DNA of 11,200 bases from Anaerolineae bacterium (GCA_030598885.1 JAUVOZ010000050.1:1-11200); one strand, 5' to 3'. Positions 1-7,112 are shown, counted from the first letter of the stretch. Translations and numbers: made by a program. Notes: generated from the letters alone by a model not told the origin.

Positions 1-1200
1 GGCTTACGACCTACAGCACAGGCTCCCCAACCGGCTCAGCAGAGTAAAGGACATAGTATCGAAAATGACCTGCTTCGTGTAGAGGTAGAATCAGATGGTC
101 GTCTCACATTGATTGATCGGCGAAGTGGCGCCGTCTTCCCCGGCACGCTTCGATTCAGCGACCAAGCCGATCGCGGTGACAGCTACACATTCTGCCCACT
201 TGAAGCTGATGAACCTATAGAAAAAACCAGTGCTCCTCATCAGGTGCGTCGCCTGATCGACGACTACGAGCAGATGCTGGAGCTGGATATGCACTTTCGC
301 TTGCCGGCTGGTCTGACCGAGGATCGAAAGGCCAGGTCCGATAGATTAGTAGACATGCCGGTACATGTGAGCATTCATCTTATGACCGGCATCCCTCGCG
401 TAGACCTGCAAATCACTCTCGACAATCAAGCTGAAGATCATCGTCTACAGATGCTATTCCCTTTGCCCTTCGAGGTGACTGAAGCCGACTATGACGGTCA
501 CTACGAAATTGTTCACCGAGCTACATCCCTCTCCTCTGGTGAGCCAGACTGGGCTGAGCAGCCAGTCATGGAGGTGCCTATGCGCAATTTCGTCGCCGCT
601 ATCGGTGATGTTGGTGGATTGATTATCGCCTCACGTGGACTTCGTGAATCTAGCGTCTCTCCGGAAGGGGTTATCGCCGTTACCCTCCTCCGATGCTTTG
701 GTTGGCTCTCACGAGATGATTTGGCTACACGCAAAGGTGGCGCCGGACCCCAAATACCCACACCGGGAGGACAGGTTCCCGGCAAACACACCTTCCACCT
801 TAGCTTGATCCCCTTCGACGGCGACCTGCATTCAGCACGCGCTCAAGCAGTGGCTTTCCAGACAGCGCTTCGGGCAATTGGCACTACAATTCATACAGGC
901 AAACTACCATCATCGGCGTCACTTTTATCCATCGACCATCCAGCATTCGATCTTTCAACCGTCAAGACATCCGAGGATGGCCAGGGGTTGGTGATCCGTG
1001 GGGTGAACCTCAGCCACCAGCCATTGAATATCAACACTCGTTGCCAACTTCCAATCCGATCGGCGAATAAAGCACGTATCGACGAAACACCGCTGGAGAT
1101 GCTTCCAATTGAAAAAAGTTCTCAACTAAAGATGGAAATCGGACCACACGAGATCATCACTCTGCGTCTGGACCTTGATCCACCTCAAACCAAAAGATGA
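1..1200 (+). CDS. Glycoside hydrolase family 38 (alpha-mannosidase-type), C-terminal part, 5' truncated by window
   Basis: The reading frame is open from base 1 to a TGA at 1198-1200, giving 399 visible residues, so the gene begins before the window; the TTG at 109 is only an internal codon. The visible part matches the C-terminal beta-sandwich region of GH38 enzymes of the bacterial alpha-mannosidase/mannosylglycerate hydrolase type. It opens with ENDLLRVEVESDGRLTLIDR, the usual start of that region, and continues with DRGDSYTF (about residues 57-64), MRNFVAA (about 194-200), GGLIIASRGL (about 205-214) and TLLRCFGWLSRDDL (about 228-241), then a TPGGQ-containing segment. The family hydrolyses alpha-mannosidic bonds by a retaining mechanism; the catalytic domain with the nucleophile Asp and zinc site lies off the left edge, so activity cannot be judged here. 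The substrate is unknown. It is followed by a strong terminator and converges on nadD. The family assignment is secure from motifs; the exact specificity is not. Confidence 0.85.
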   Translation, partial: GLRPTAQAPQPAQQSKGHSIENDLLRVEVESDGRLTLIDRRSGAVFPGTLRFSDQADRGDSYTFCPLEADEPIEKTSAPHQVRRLIDDYEQMLELDMHFRLPAGLTEDRKARSDRLVDMPVHVSIHLMTGIPRVDLQITLDNQAEDHRLQMLFPLPFEVTEADYDGHYEIVHRATSLSSGEPDWAEQPVMEVPMRNFVAAIGDVGGLIIASRGLRESSVSPEGVIAVTLLRCFGWLSRDDLATRKGGAGPQIPTPGGQVPGKHTFHLSLIPFDGDLHSARAQAVAFQTALRAIGTTIHTGKLPSSASLLSIDHPAFDLSTVKTSEDGQGLVIRGVNLSHQPLNINTRCQLPIRSANKARIDETPLEMLPIEKSSQLKMEIGPHEIITLRLDLDPPQTKR

Positions 1201-1250
1201 CCCTCACCAATACCAACATAATCAGGTCAATCGACTGTTCAGAGGACATA

Positions 1251-1304
1251 GTGGAGGAGCTTCCCGCGAGCCCTAAGCTCGCGGGAAGCTCCTCCACTTT
1301 TCTT
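1251..1304 (+). terminator. Strong intrinsic terminator of the GH38 gene (perfect 21-bp hairpin)
   Basis: The left arm 1251-1271 (begins GTGGAGGAGC) and right arm 1277-1297 (ends GCTCCTCCAC) are perfect reverse complements over 21 bp, with a 5-nt CCTAA loop. TTTTCTT follows at 1298-1304 on the plus strand. The hairpin lies 50 nt after the GH38 stop. The minus-strand side has no T tract, so it is oriented for the plus-strand gene. The stem is much longer than most intrinsic terminators need. Confidence 0.88.
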
Positions 1305-1322
1305 AATCACCAATGTGATATT

Positions 1323-1361
1323 GATAAAACAAATCCACCGTCAGATTGGTCATTGCGGTGG
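1323..1361 (-). terminator. Probable intrinsic terminator of the obgE-nadD unit
   Basis: Read on the minus strand, CCACCG (1361-1356) pairs perfectly with CGGTGG (1340-1335) across a 15-nt loop and is followed by the T-rich tail ATTTGTTTTATC (1334-1323). It sits 27 nt past the nadD stop, where a terminator is expected. The stem is only 6 bp but entirely GC-rich apart from one A-T pair. There is no T tract on the plus side. Confidence 0.6.
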
Positions 1362-1388
1362 CGAATGGCCAGCGATCTTACAGCAGGC

Positions 1389-1991
1389 TCAGCGGTACAG
1401 ACCTTTATTCATGATGATCTCAGCCACCCTCGGTGGGACCAGGTGGCGGAAAGGCTCCCCTTTACTTACTCTACCGCGGATATCCTGGGCGGAGCACTCA
1501 ACCAGTGGTGCATCAAAGAAATGCACCTTCTTAGATATGCCGGGCAGATCTACCTCCAACGCATGCATATCAACCACCACACCTGGACGCTCCATCACTC
1601 CCAACTTGGTACAGATCTCCAGGAAACCTTTAGGATCAAGCCATTTGGACAGGTCGTTTAACGAATCAGCACCCATCAGGTATACAAAGTCGGCTCCTTG
1701 GTGACGTTCGACCAACCAGCGTAATGTATCAATCGCGAAATGTGGTCCTGGCCTGTCTATATCAGCCTGTGAGAGTTCGAAGTAGGGTGTATCACCGATT
1801 GCCGCCTGAACCATTGCTACTCGATACTCGATCGGTGTGATCGGCTCTGCCAGCTTATGAGGTGGAACAGCGGTAACCACCCATAATACCCGATGTAGAT
1901 CCAGGCTTCTTCTTCCAAAATCAGCCAGAGTGAGATGGCCGATGTGTGGCGGGTCGAAAGTGCCGCCCAAGACGCCGATTAATCTAGCCAT
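1389..1991 (-). CDS. nadD: Nicotinate-nucleotide adenylyltransferase NadD
   Basis: This 200-residue protein has the usual NadD length. It transfers AMP from ATP to nicotinate mononucleotide, giving deamido-NAD in cytosolic NAD synthesis. The nucleotidyltransferase signature GGTFDPPHIGH is at residues 9-19, VPPHK at 42-46, the substrate-recognition region FAIDTL at 85-90 and GADS at 107-110. The C-terminal phosphate-binding motif, usually of the form SSTxxR, is here S167-A-Q-D-I-R172, followed by the typical LVPPRV...GLY ending. The ATG at 1991-1989 lies inside the end of obgE, with a 13-bp overlap, so translation is probably coupled; a GGAGAG lies 11 nt upstream, inside obgE. Neither rsfS nor yqeK, frequent nadD partners, follows; instead a hairpin terminator does. 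The identification is firm. Confidence 0.96.
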   Translation of the reverse strand: MARLIGVLGGTFDPPHIGHLTLADFGRRSLDLHRVLWVVTAVPPHKLAEPITPIEYRVAMVQAAIGDTPYFELSQADIDRPGPHFAIDTLRWLVERHQGADFVYLMGADSLNDLSKWLDPKGFLEICTKLGVMERPGVVVDMHALEVDLPGISKKVHFFDAPLVECSAQDIRGRVSKGEPFRHLVPPRVAEIIMNKGLYR

Positions 1992-3244
1992 TCCATTTCA
2001 TACTCTCCGATACGAACGGTGTCACCAGACTGTGCACCGGCTTGACGGAGCGCATCTTCGACGCCCAAGCGGACTAACAGACCCTGGAAACGGCGTACAG
2101 CTTCTTCATATTCCCAATAGGTCATTTCAGCCGCGCGCTCGATCGCTGCTCCTGACACTCTCCATGCACCATCTGGCTCGCGGGTGATATCGAATTTGGC
2201 GCGATCAGGCTCTGGTCTATAGACGGGCAGGTCTTCGATTTCCACCTCAACTGGTGGGACTTGTTGCAGGGCTTTATACGCCGCATACAGTAACTCCCTC
2301 AACCCATCACGGGCAAGCGCTGAGATAGCGAAAGGCTGGAAACCAAGGTGGCGAAATTGCTCTTCAAGCTCAAGCCAACGGGACTTGACCTGCGGGAGAT
2401 CAAGCTTGTTGATCGCAACCACCTGTGGCTTAGCTGCCAGAATCTGGTCAAAAAGCGCTAGCTCCGCATTCACTTGAGAGAAATCAGCTACAGGGTCAAT
2501 GGATGCACCGTCGATCAGATGGATCAGGATCCGTGTTCGTTGGATGTGGCGTAAAAAGGCGAAGCCCAAACCCGCTCCCTCGTGTGCTCCCTCAATCAGA
2601 CCGGGGATATCAGCCAGCACTAGGGAGATTTCATTGTCAAGATCAACCACACCGAGGTTTGGCTGAAGCGTAGTAAACGGATAAGCCGCGATCTTTGGAC
2701 GCGCGTTAGTTACCGCTGCTAACAAAGTAGACTTACCGGCGTTCGGCACACCGATGATTCCGATGTCTGCGATCAAGCGTAATTCAAGTTGCAGCCAGCG
2801 TTCATGGCCAGGTTCGCCCTTCTCGGCAACCCGGGGCGCTTGGTTACGAGACGTAGCGAATCGAGCATTACCCCGACCTCCACGTCCTCTGTGGCAAACT
2901 ATTAATCGCTGTGCTGGAAGAACCATGTCGCCTAGAATCTCTCCTGTCGCATCATCACGCACGATGGTTCCTGGAGGCACAAGGATTACCTTATCAGCAC
3001 CTTTTCTACCGGTCTTATTATTACTTCCCCCTCGGTTTCCGTCTTTGGCACTAAAATGACGTTTACGACGGAAGACAGACAAGGTATTCAACGTTGGAGA
3101 GACCTCAAGAATGACATTTCCACCTTTGCCGCCATCTCCACCATCCGGCCCTCCGCGAGGGATATGCTTCTCACGTCGGAAGTGGACTACGCCGTCCCCT
3201 CCCCTCCCGGAAGCCACAAAAATACGTGCCTCATCAAAGAACAT
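1979..3244 (-). CDS. obgE: Obg/CgtA family GTPase ObgE
   Basis: This 421-residue, three-domain GTPase is associated with large ribosomal subunit assembly and stringent-response signalling. The glycine-rich Obg domain (about 1-158) starts MFFDEARIFV and contains GGPDGGDGGKGG at 31-42. The G domain has G1 GVPNAGKS at 165-172, switch I PFTTLQPN at 189-196, G3 DIPG at 212-215, G4 NKLD at 279-282 and G5 SAL at 308-310. The C-terminal OCT domain (about 342-421) is present, as in Firmicutes-type and Chloroflexota-type Obg proteins. The ATG at 3244-3242 is preceded by GGTGA at a suitable distance and by a TATAAT box about 40 nt upstream. The stop lies 13 bp inside nadD, forming a two-gene unit. The usual rplU-rpmA neighbours are not present. 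All GTPase motifs are intact. Confidence 0.97.
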   Translation of the reverse strand: MFFDEARIFVASGRGGDGVVHFRREKHIPRGGPDGGDGGKGGNVILEVSPTLNTLSVFRRKRHFSAKDGNRGGSNNKTGRKGADKVILVPPGTIVRDDATGEILGDMVLPAQRLIVCHRGRGGRGNARFATSRNQAPRVAEKGEPGHERWLQLELRLIADIGIIGVPNAGKSTLLAAVTNARPKIAAYPFTTLQPNLGVVDLDNEISLVLADIPGLIEGAHEGAGLGFAFLRHIQRTRILIHLIDGASIDPVADFSQVNAELALFDQILAAKPQVVAINKLDLPQVKSRWLELEEQFRHLGFQPFAISALARDGLRELLYAAYKALQQVPPVEVEIEDLPVYRPEPDRAKFDITREPDGAWRVSGAAIERAAEMTYWEYEEAVRRFQGLLVRLGVEDALRQAGAQSGDTVRIGEYEMEWLD

Positions 3245-3285
3245 GTTTCACCAACGGAAAATATATTTGATCCACTAATATTATG

Positions 3286-3291
3286 ATTATA
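3286..3291 (-). promoter_or_regulatory. Probable -10 box of the obgE-nadD promoter
   Basis: On the minus strand this is a perfect TATAAT within AAGGTATAATCAT, 41 nt upstream of the obgE ATG, implying a leader of about 35 nt. No good -35 hexamer is found at 16-18 nt spacing; the best, ATGTTC at 3314-3309, is poor. The call therefore rests on the -10 box and its position in the divergent obgE/rex gap. Confidence 0.55.
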
Positions 3292-3408
3292 CCTTGCCTA
3301 AAACCGATGAACATGACAGCTTTACTCACGCCGCACAATTCCACCACCGCTGAAGCTTACTAAAATTATCGACCACCATTTCATCCGGGATCCTCGACAT
3401 GGGCGAAT

Positions 3409-3440
3409 TTGCGTGCACGGGTCTCATGTGATAGATTCAC
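3409..3440 (+). promoter_or_regulatory. Candidate rex promoter with overlapping GTGA-N5-TCAC dyad
   Basis: A TTGCGT (3409-3414) and a TAGATT (3432-3437) are spaced by 17 nt, matching three and four of six consensus positions. A palindrome GTGA-TAGAT-TCAC (3428-3440) overlaps the -10 position, 32 nt before the rex start. Rex proteins commonly repress their own gene from sites of the form TGTGAA-N4-TTCACA. This site has the same half-site core, but the GTGA/TCAC gap is 5 nt rather than 6, so it is only a candidate. Confidence 0.3.
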
Positions 3441-3472
3441 GCGATTGGATTTGACCAACCACGGAGAGTTGT

Positions 3473-4093
3473 ATGTCCCCACCTGGCGTTCCGGACATCG
3501 TTGTGGGTCGCTTGCCTATGTACCTTCGTGAACTTACCAAGATGGCAGAGGAGGGTAAGGAGATTACCTCATCCCAGGAACTTGGAAAACGATTGGGTAT
3601 CTCTTCCACTCAGATTCGCAAGGATCTCTCACAGTTCGGCGAGTTCGGCAAACAAGGCACTGGATACAACATCAACTTCCTGATCATACAGTTGCAGATC
3701 ATACTGAAAGTAGAGGATGTTTGGGATGTCGTCTTGGTAGGAGCTGGCGACCTCGGCCATGCAATAGCCAACTATGGCGGTTTTTCCGATCGCGGCTTCC
3801 ACCTTAGCCTGATTTTTGACAACGACCCCAAAAAAATCGGCCATCAGGTGGGCTCCTACATCGTCAAGGATGTGAGCTCTTTGGTAAAAGATATCCGCGC
3901 CAGAAATATCCGTGTAGCCATGTTGGCAGTGCCGACAGTTGATGCCCAGACTGTGACCGATAGGTTGATTGAGGCGGGCATCCATGCCATCTTATGCTAT
4001 TCACAGACTTCGATCCGCGTACCCGAAGGGGTGAAAGTAGAATACATCGACCCTGTCCTCCACCTGCAACACATGACTTATTACCTGCCTTAA
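3473..4093 (+). CDS. rex: Redox-sensing transcriptional repressor Rex
   Basis: This 206-residue protein is the usual length for Rex, a homodimeric repressor that releases DNA when NADH/NAD rises and so derepresses fermentative and respiratory genes. The N-terminal winged helix (about 10-80) has RLPMYLREL at 13-21, the recognition segment ISSTQIRKDLSQFGEFGKQGTGY at 43-65, then the Rossmann domain with V-G-A-G-D-L-G at 89-95 (GxGxxG). The C-terminal swapped helix ends IDPVLHLQHMTYYLP. The usual NFAP-type segment near residue 175 reads CYSQ, a family variation of uncertain meaning. The ATG at 3473 has GGAGAG at 3463-3468, four nt upstream. It is transcribed alone, divergently from obgE and convergently to the mreB-like gene. 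Its regulon may include the alcohol dehydrogenase in this window, but no Rex site is visible there. Confidence 0.96.
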   Translation: MSPPGVPDIVVGRLPMYLRELTKMAEEGKEITSSQELGKRLGISSTQIRKDLSQFGEFGKQGTGYNINFLIIQLQIILKVEDVWDVVLVGAGDLGHAIANYGGFSDRGFHLSLIFDNDPKKIGHQVGSYIVKDVSSLVKDIRARNIRVAMLAVPTVDAQTVTDRLIEAGIHAILCYSQTSIRVPEGVKVEYIDPVLHLQHMTYYLP

Positions 4094-4150
4094 CCGATCC
4101 CTGCCCGCTACTTGTTCGCGGAAGTTGTGATTTCACCGGTTATCGCCCGG

Positions 4151-4186
4151 ATATTAAAAGCTGCATACTTTCTCAAGCACGCAGCT
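4151..4186 (-). terminator. Intrinsic terminator of the M42-mreB unit
   Basis: On the minus strand AGCTGCGTGCTT (4186-4175), a GAGA loop and AAGTATGCAGCT (4170-4159) form a 12-bp stem with two G-U wobbles, followed by TTTAATAT (4158-4151). On the plus strand the wobbles become A-C mismatches and no T run follows, so it is built for the minus-strand gene. It begins 34 nt after the mreB-like stop. No separate terminator for rex is evident in the same gap. Confidence 0.72.
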
Positions 4187-4220
4187 AATATTTAAAACAC
4201 CCGGGATGTGATGCCGGTCT

Positions 4221-5228
4221 TTAGATCTCCGGCAACGATCGGCGTAACCTCTCCAGCATTCCAAGACCCCGAGCTGCCCCTTTGGCGATGCAAGCAACCG
4301 GTTCTTCCGCCAGATACGCTGGCACGCCGGTTGCGCTAGTGAGCCATTTGTCGATGCCCCGCAGCAATGAACCTCCGCCGCAGATCAGCATCCCTCGATC
4401 AATAATATCCGACGCCAATTCCGGTGGCGTGTGCTCCAATACATTTCTCACCGCCGAAAGCTGTAATTGAAGTGTCTCTTGTAGCGCCTCGACAACCTCG
4501 CCGGTGGTGAGCGTGATCGGACGCGGCAGACCAGTAACCTGATCCTGACCTTGAATCTCGATTGTTCGCTCCTCGTCTTGTGGTATGGCCGCGCCTATCC
4601 GGATCTTGGTTTCCTCCGCGGTTCTCAATCCAATGATCAGTCCGTACTTCTTACGGACGTAAGACACAATAGCCTCATCCAGCTTCATTCCGCCTATACG
4701 GGTTGCATCCTCAGAAACGATCCCACTCATGGCGATAACCGCCGCCTGGGTCACTCCACCACCTAGATCCACCACCATGTTCCCTGATGGCGTTGCAATC
4801 GGTAACCCGACGCCAATAGCCGCGGCTAACGGCTCTTGAATGAGGTAGACCTCGCGGCTACCTGCATGCAGAGCTGCTTCGTGCACCGCACGGCTCTCAA
4901 CGCTGGTCACACCTAATGGAACGGTGATCATCACCCGCGGTTTGAACAGCCTGGTTGGCCCACATACCTTCTCGACGAAATGTCCCAACAATCGATGGGT
5001 GACCTCAAAGTCAGCGATCACCCCGTCGCGGAGGGGCCTAGAAACTTCGATTCTCTCTGGCACACGACCATCCATCTCGCGCGCCGATTGACCGACATCC
5101 ACAATCTTCAATTCCTCAATATCAATCGCGACGACGGTCGGTTCATAAAGCACGATCTCGCCCCCATCACAGATCAGTGTGTTGACCGTGCCCAAGTCGA
5201 TCCCCAGATCCTTGCCAAATATGGGCAT
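4221..5228 (-). CDS. mreB: MreB/Mbl-family actin homologue, divergent in the ATP-hydrolysis loop
   Basis: This 335-residue protein fits MreB, the membrane-associated actin-like filament that guides cell-wall synthesis in rod-shaped cells. Phosphate loop 1 IDLGTVN is at 10-16, RPLRDGVIADFEV at 64-76, the QEPLAAAIG segment with the putative catalytic Glu at E132, phosphate loop 2 VVDLGGGVTQ at 152-161, GGMKLDEAI at 179-187, ELASDI at 270-275 and GGGSLLRG at 284-291. The L94-F95 pair matches the hydrophobic membrane-contact loop known from other MreBs. Loop 2 is unusual: the family reads GGGTTE, here GGGVTQ. The ATG has a strong GGGAGGAG ten nt upstream. The gene lies 51 nt downstream of the M42 peptidase with no promoter between them, and a terminator follows. 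mreC, mreD and rodA are absent from the window, so this may be a secondary paralogue. Confidence 0.88.
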   Translation of the reverse strand: MPIFGKDLGIDLGTVNTLICDGGEIVLYEPTVVAIDIEELKIVDVGQSAREMDGRVPERIEVSRPLRDGVIADFEVTHRLLGHFVEKVCGPTRLFKPRVMITVPLGVTSVESRAVHEAALHAGSREVYLIQEPLAAAIGVGLPIATPSGNMVVDLGGGVTQAAVIAMSGIVSEDATRIGGMKLDEAIVSYVRKKYGLIIGLRTAEETKIRIGAAIPQDEERTIEIQGQDQVTGLPRPITLTTGEVVEALQETLQLQLSAVRNVLEHTPPELASDIIDRGMLICGGGSLLRGIDKWLTSATGVPAYLAEEPVACIAKGAARGLGMLERLRRSLPEI

Positions 5229-5279
5229 CGAATTACGTCTCCTCCCTGAATGTTGTTTGTGGTCGACGGCAGAAATGAT

Positions 5280-6350
5280 TCAAGCTGTAAATCCAGACAC
5301 TGTATCCGCATCTAAGCGTTTGACTAATTCGATCAACAGCGTCAATGCTCGATCGTAATCCTCACGGTGTATGATGGCACTGTGAGAGTGTATATGGCGC
5401 GCTGGCACCCCTATGACCACCGTCGGAACACCGGTTTTATGCAGGTGGATAGCACCGCCATCAGTGGCTCCACCTTCGATTAAGGACATTTGCAGTGGAA
5501 TTTCTAGCTCCGCCGCAGTCAATATCACCAGGTCGCGCAGCTTGAGGTTGGGTATCATTCGCCGATCGTAAAGTAGAACCGATGGTCCTTTCCCCAGTTT
5601 GATCGACGACTGCTCCTCCTCGATGCCGGGGACATCACCAGCGATATCCGATTCCAGGACGATCGCCACATCCGGATTGACGGCTTCCACTGAAGTGCTG
5701 GCTCCGCGCAATCCAACCTCCTCCATGACAGTGGCTACACCAACGACACGATTAGGTGAACCAGCCTCTTTTAATGTCTGCAGCGACTGGATCATAAGAG
5801 CTGTGCCAACTCGGTCATCGAAAGCTTTAGATAGATAGGTCTTTGGGTTTGCCAGGATAGTGAAGTCCGCCTGCGGCACGACCGGATCGCCGATGCGTAC
5901 ACCCGCATCTTCCACCTCTTTGAGCGATGTAGCACCAATGTCGATGTACATATCCTTCTTTTCGACTACTTTCTTGCGCTCTTCATCGGTCAACAGGTGG
6001 GGTGGCTTTGCGCCTATCACACCCACTACTGGCCCTTTGTGGGTTTGTACCACCACTCGATGACCTAGCAGAACCTGGTCGAACCAGCCGCCCAAGGGAA
6101 GGAAGCGTAGAAATCCCTCTTTGGTAATATGCTTGATCATAAAGCCAATTTCATCTATGTGGCCGACCAGCATCACCCTCGGAGTTTCAGGGGTATCAGA
6201 GAGCGTACAAATCAGGCTCCCAATATTATCCTGCGAGAGGTCGCCAACCTTTTCCAGATAGGTTTTTACAACCTGGCGTACCTCTGCTTCATGACCGGGG
6301 ACGCCATTGGCTTCGGTAAGTTTCTTAAGTAAGGCGGCTGTTTTGTCCAT
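5280..6350 (-). CDS. M42 family metallopeptidase (glutamyl/tetrahedral aminopeptidase type)
   Basis: This is a 356-residue cytosolic aminopeptidase of the M42 family (FrvX/PepA/TET-like), two-metal enzymes that trim peptides and usually form dodecamers. It begins with the standard MDKTAALLKKLTEANGVPGHE. Likely metal and catalytic residues are H64 in GHIDEIGF, D178 in AFDDRVG, E210-E211 in MEEVGLRG, D235 in LESDIAGD and H321 in ARHIHSH. TDGGA at 296-300 is also typical. I chose the ATG at 6350 because AGGG lies 6 nt upstream and homologues begin there. An in-frame GTG at 6368 would add six residues but has its ribosome-binding sequence abutting the start. It has its own promoter and heads a unit with the mreB-like gene. 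Some M42 members were once mislabelled endoglucanase; peptidase is the better call. The natural substrate is unknown. Confidence 0.9.
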   Translation of the reverse strand: MDKTAALLKKLTEANGVPGHEAEVRQVVKTYLEKVGDLSQDNIGSLICTLSDTPETPRVMLVGHIDEIGFMIKHITKEGFLRFLPLGGWFDQVLLGHRVVVQTHKGPVVGVIGAKPPHLLTDEERKKVVEKKDMYIDIGATSLKEVEDAGVRIGDPVVPQADFTILANPKTYLSKAFDDRVGTALMIQSLQTLKEAGSPNRVVGVATVMEEVGLRGASTSVEAVNPDVAIVLESDIAGDVPGIEEEQSSIKLGKGPSVLLYDRRMIPNLKLRDLVILTAAELEIPLQMSLIEGGATDGGAIHLHKTGVPTVVIGVPARHIHSHSAIIHREDYDRALTLLIELVKRLDADTVSGFTA

Positions 6351-6391
6351 ATTAAACCCTAATTTCACACCTTCAAGTGGTTAATGACGGA

Positions 6392-6420
6392 ATGATACCC
6401 GAAGGTATTTGTTTTGTCTA
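6392..6420 (-). promoter_or_regulatory. Sigma70-type promoter of the M42-mreB unit, with overlapping dyad
   Basis: On the minus strand TAGACA (6420-6415) and TATCAT (6397-6392) are separated by exactly 17 nt, each one mismatch from consensus. The predicted transcript starts near 6385, about 35 nt before the ATG at 6350. A dyad ATACC-N4-GGTAT (6395-6408) spans the spacer and the start of the -10 box and could be an operator. Confidence 0.65.
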
Positions 6421-6533
6421 GCTGCCCGTCGTGGTGGAGCCAATGTGATCACGAGGATATGTTCTTTCCAGCACTAAATCTGAATAGAAGTTCCTAAACG
6501 CGGCACTAATTATTTTCTAGGCAGATCTTGGAT

Positions 6534-7112
6534 TCACGGTCGCGCGAAGAACTTCAAGGCTAACATGACCCGTTCTTCAATATCCTGAGGCGCGCTGTCA
6601 GGGATAAACTGCACGGCTGCTTGTGCCTCAACCAAGCTATACCCAAGCGTAGTCAACGCACTCAACACCTCAGTATCGACCTCACTTGGGATACCAACGT
6701 CTTCTAAAGGTGCCATCAAACGATCCTTAAGGTGAAAAATTATCTTCTGCCCTGTCTTTCGCCCAACTCCGGGCACCCTCGCCAGGACTTCAGGCTGATC
6801 TCTTGCCACTGCACCGCGCAATACATCTGGTGAAAGATTAGATAGTACAGCCAATGCAAGTCGTGGCCCGACACCCCCGACTTGCATTAATAGCTCGAAT
6901 AACTCCTTTTGTTCAAGGGTGCTGAAACCATAGAGACTCAACGATGATTCTCGGACCACAAGATGGGTAAGCAAGAACAGTGGTTGCCCGACTTCGGACA
7001 TCTCTTCGAGAACTGAGCGTGGAACAGCCACGAGCAATCCGACGCCTCCCACTTCGATAGTGAGCTCATCATCCCCAATGTGCTGAACAACACCTCGCAA
7101 TGATGCGATCAC
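6534..7112 (-). CDS. ruvA: Holliday junction branch migration protein RuvA
   Basis: This 192-residue protein is the Holliday-junction binding subunit that positions RuvB motors during recombination and repair. It has the N-terminal OB-fold domain (1-62) with EVGGVG at 20-25 and YGF at 61-63, two helix-hairpin-helix motifs, VGGVGP at 78-83 and VPGVGRKT at 113-120, and the C-terminal RuvB-contact domain (about 145-192) containing LGYS. The acidic pin, E55-D56 in E. coli, reads E55-S56 here. The start is GTG at 7112, supported by GGAGGAG five nt upstream. It overlaps the ruvC stop by 4 nt (GTGA), so the two are translationally coupled. ruvB does not follow and no clear terminator is seen in the 183 nt before the M42 start. 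Confidence 0.95.
   Translation of the reverse strand: MIASLRGVVQHIGDDELTIEVGGVGLLVAVPRSVLEEMSEVGQPLFLLTHLVVRESSLSLYGFSTLEQKELFELLMQVGGVGPRLALAVLSNLSPDVLRGAVARDQPEVLARVPGVGRKTGQKIIFHLKDRLMAPLEDVGIPSEVDTEVLSALTTLGYSLVEAQAAVQFIPDSAPQDIEERVMLALKFFARP

Noticed and set aside
1197..1661. A 154-codon plus-strand frame starting in an ATGA overlap with the GH38 stop.
   Set aside because: It runs through the terminator hairpin and then antisense to well-supported nadD; the protein has no recognisable motif and looks like a shadow.
783..3816. A shared stretch TTCCACCTTAGC in the GH38 gene (near 791) and rex (near 3807).
   Set aside because: Both encode the short peptide FHLSLI in unrelated proteins; a coincidence rather than a repeat.
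4127..4136. GTGA-TT-TCAC dyad just after rex, considered as a second Rex site.
   Set aside because: The centre is only 2 nt, no promoter is nearby and it lies between convergent genes; probably chance.
4136..4151. CCGG-N7-CCGG considered as a rex terminator.
   Set aside because: The stem is only four bp and the following plus-strand sequence is A-rich with no T tract.
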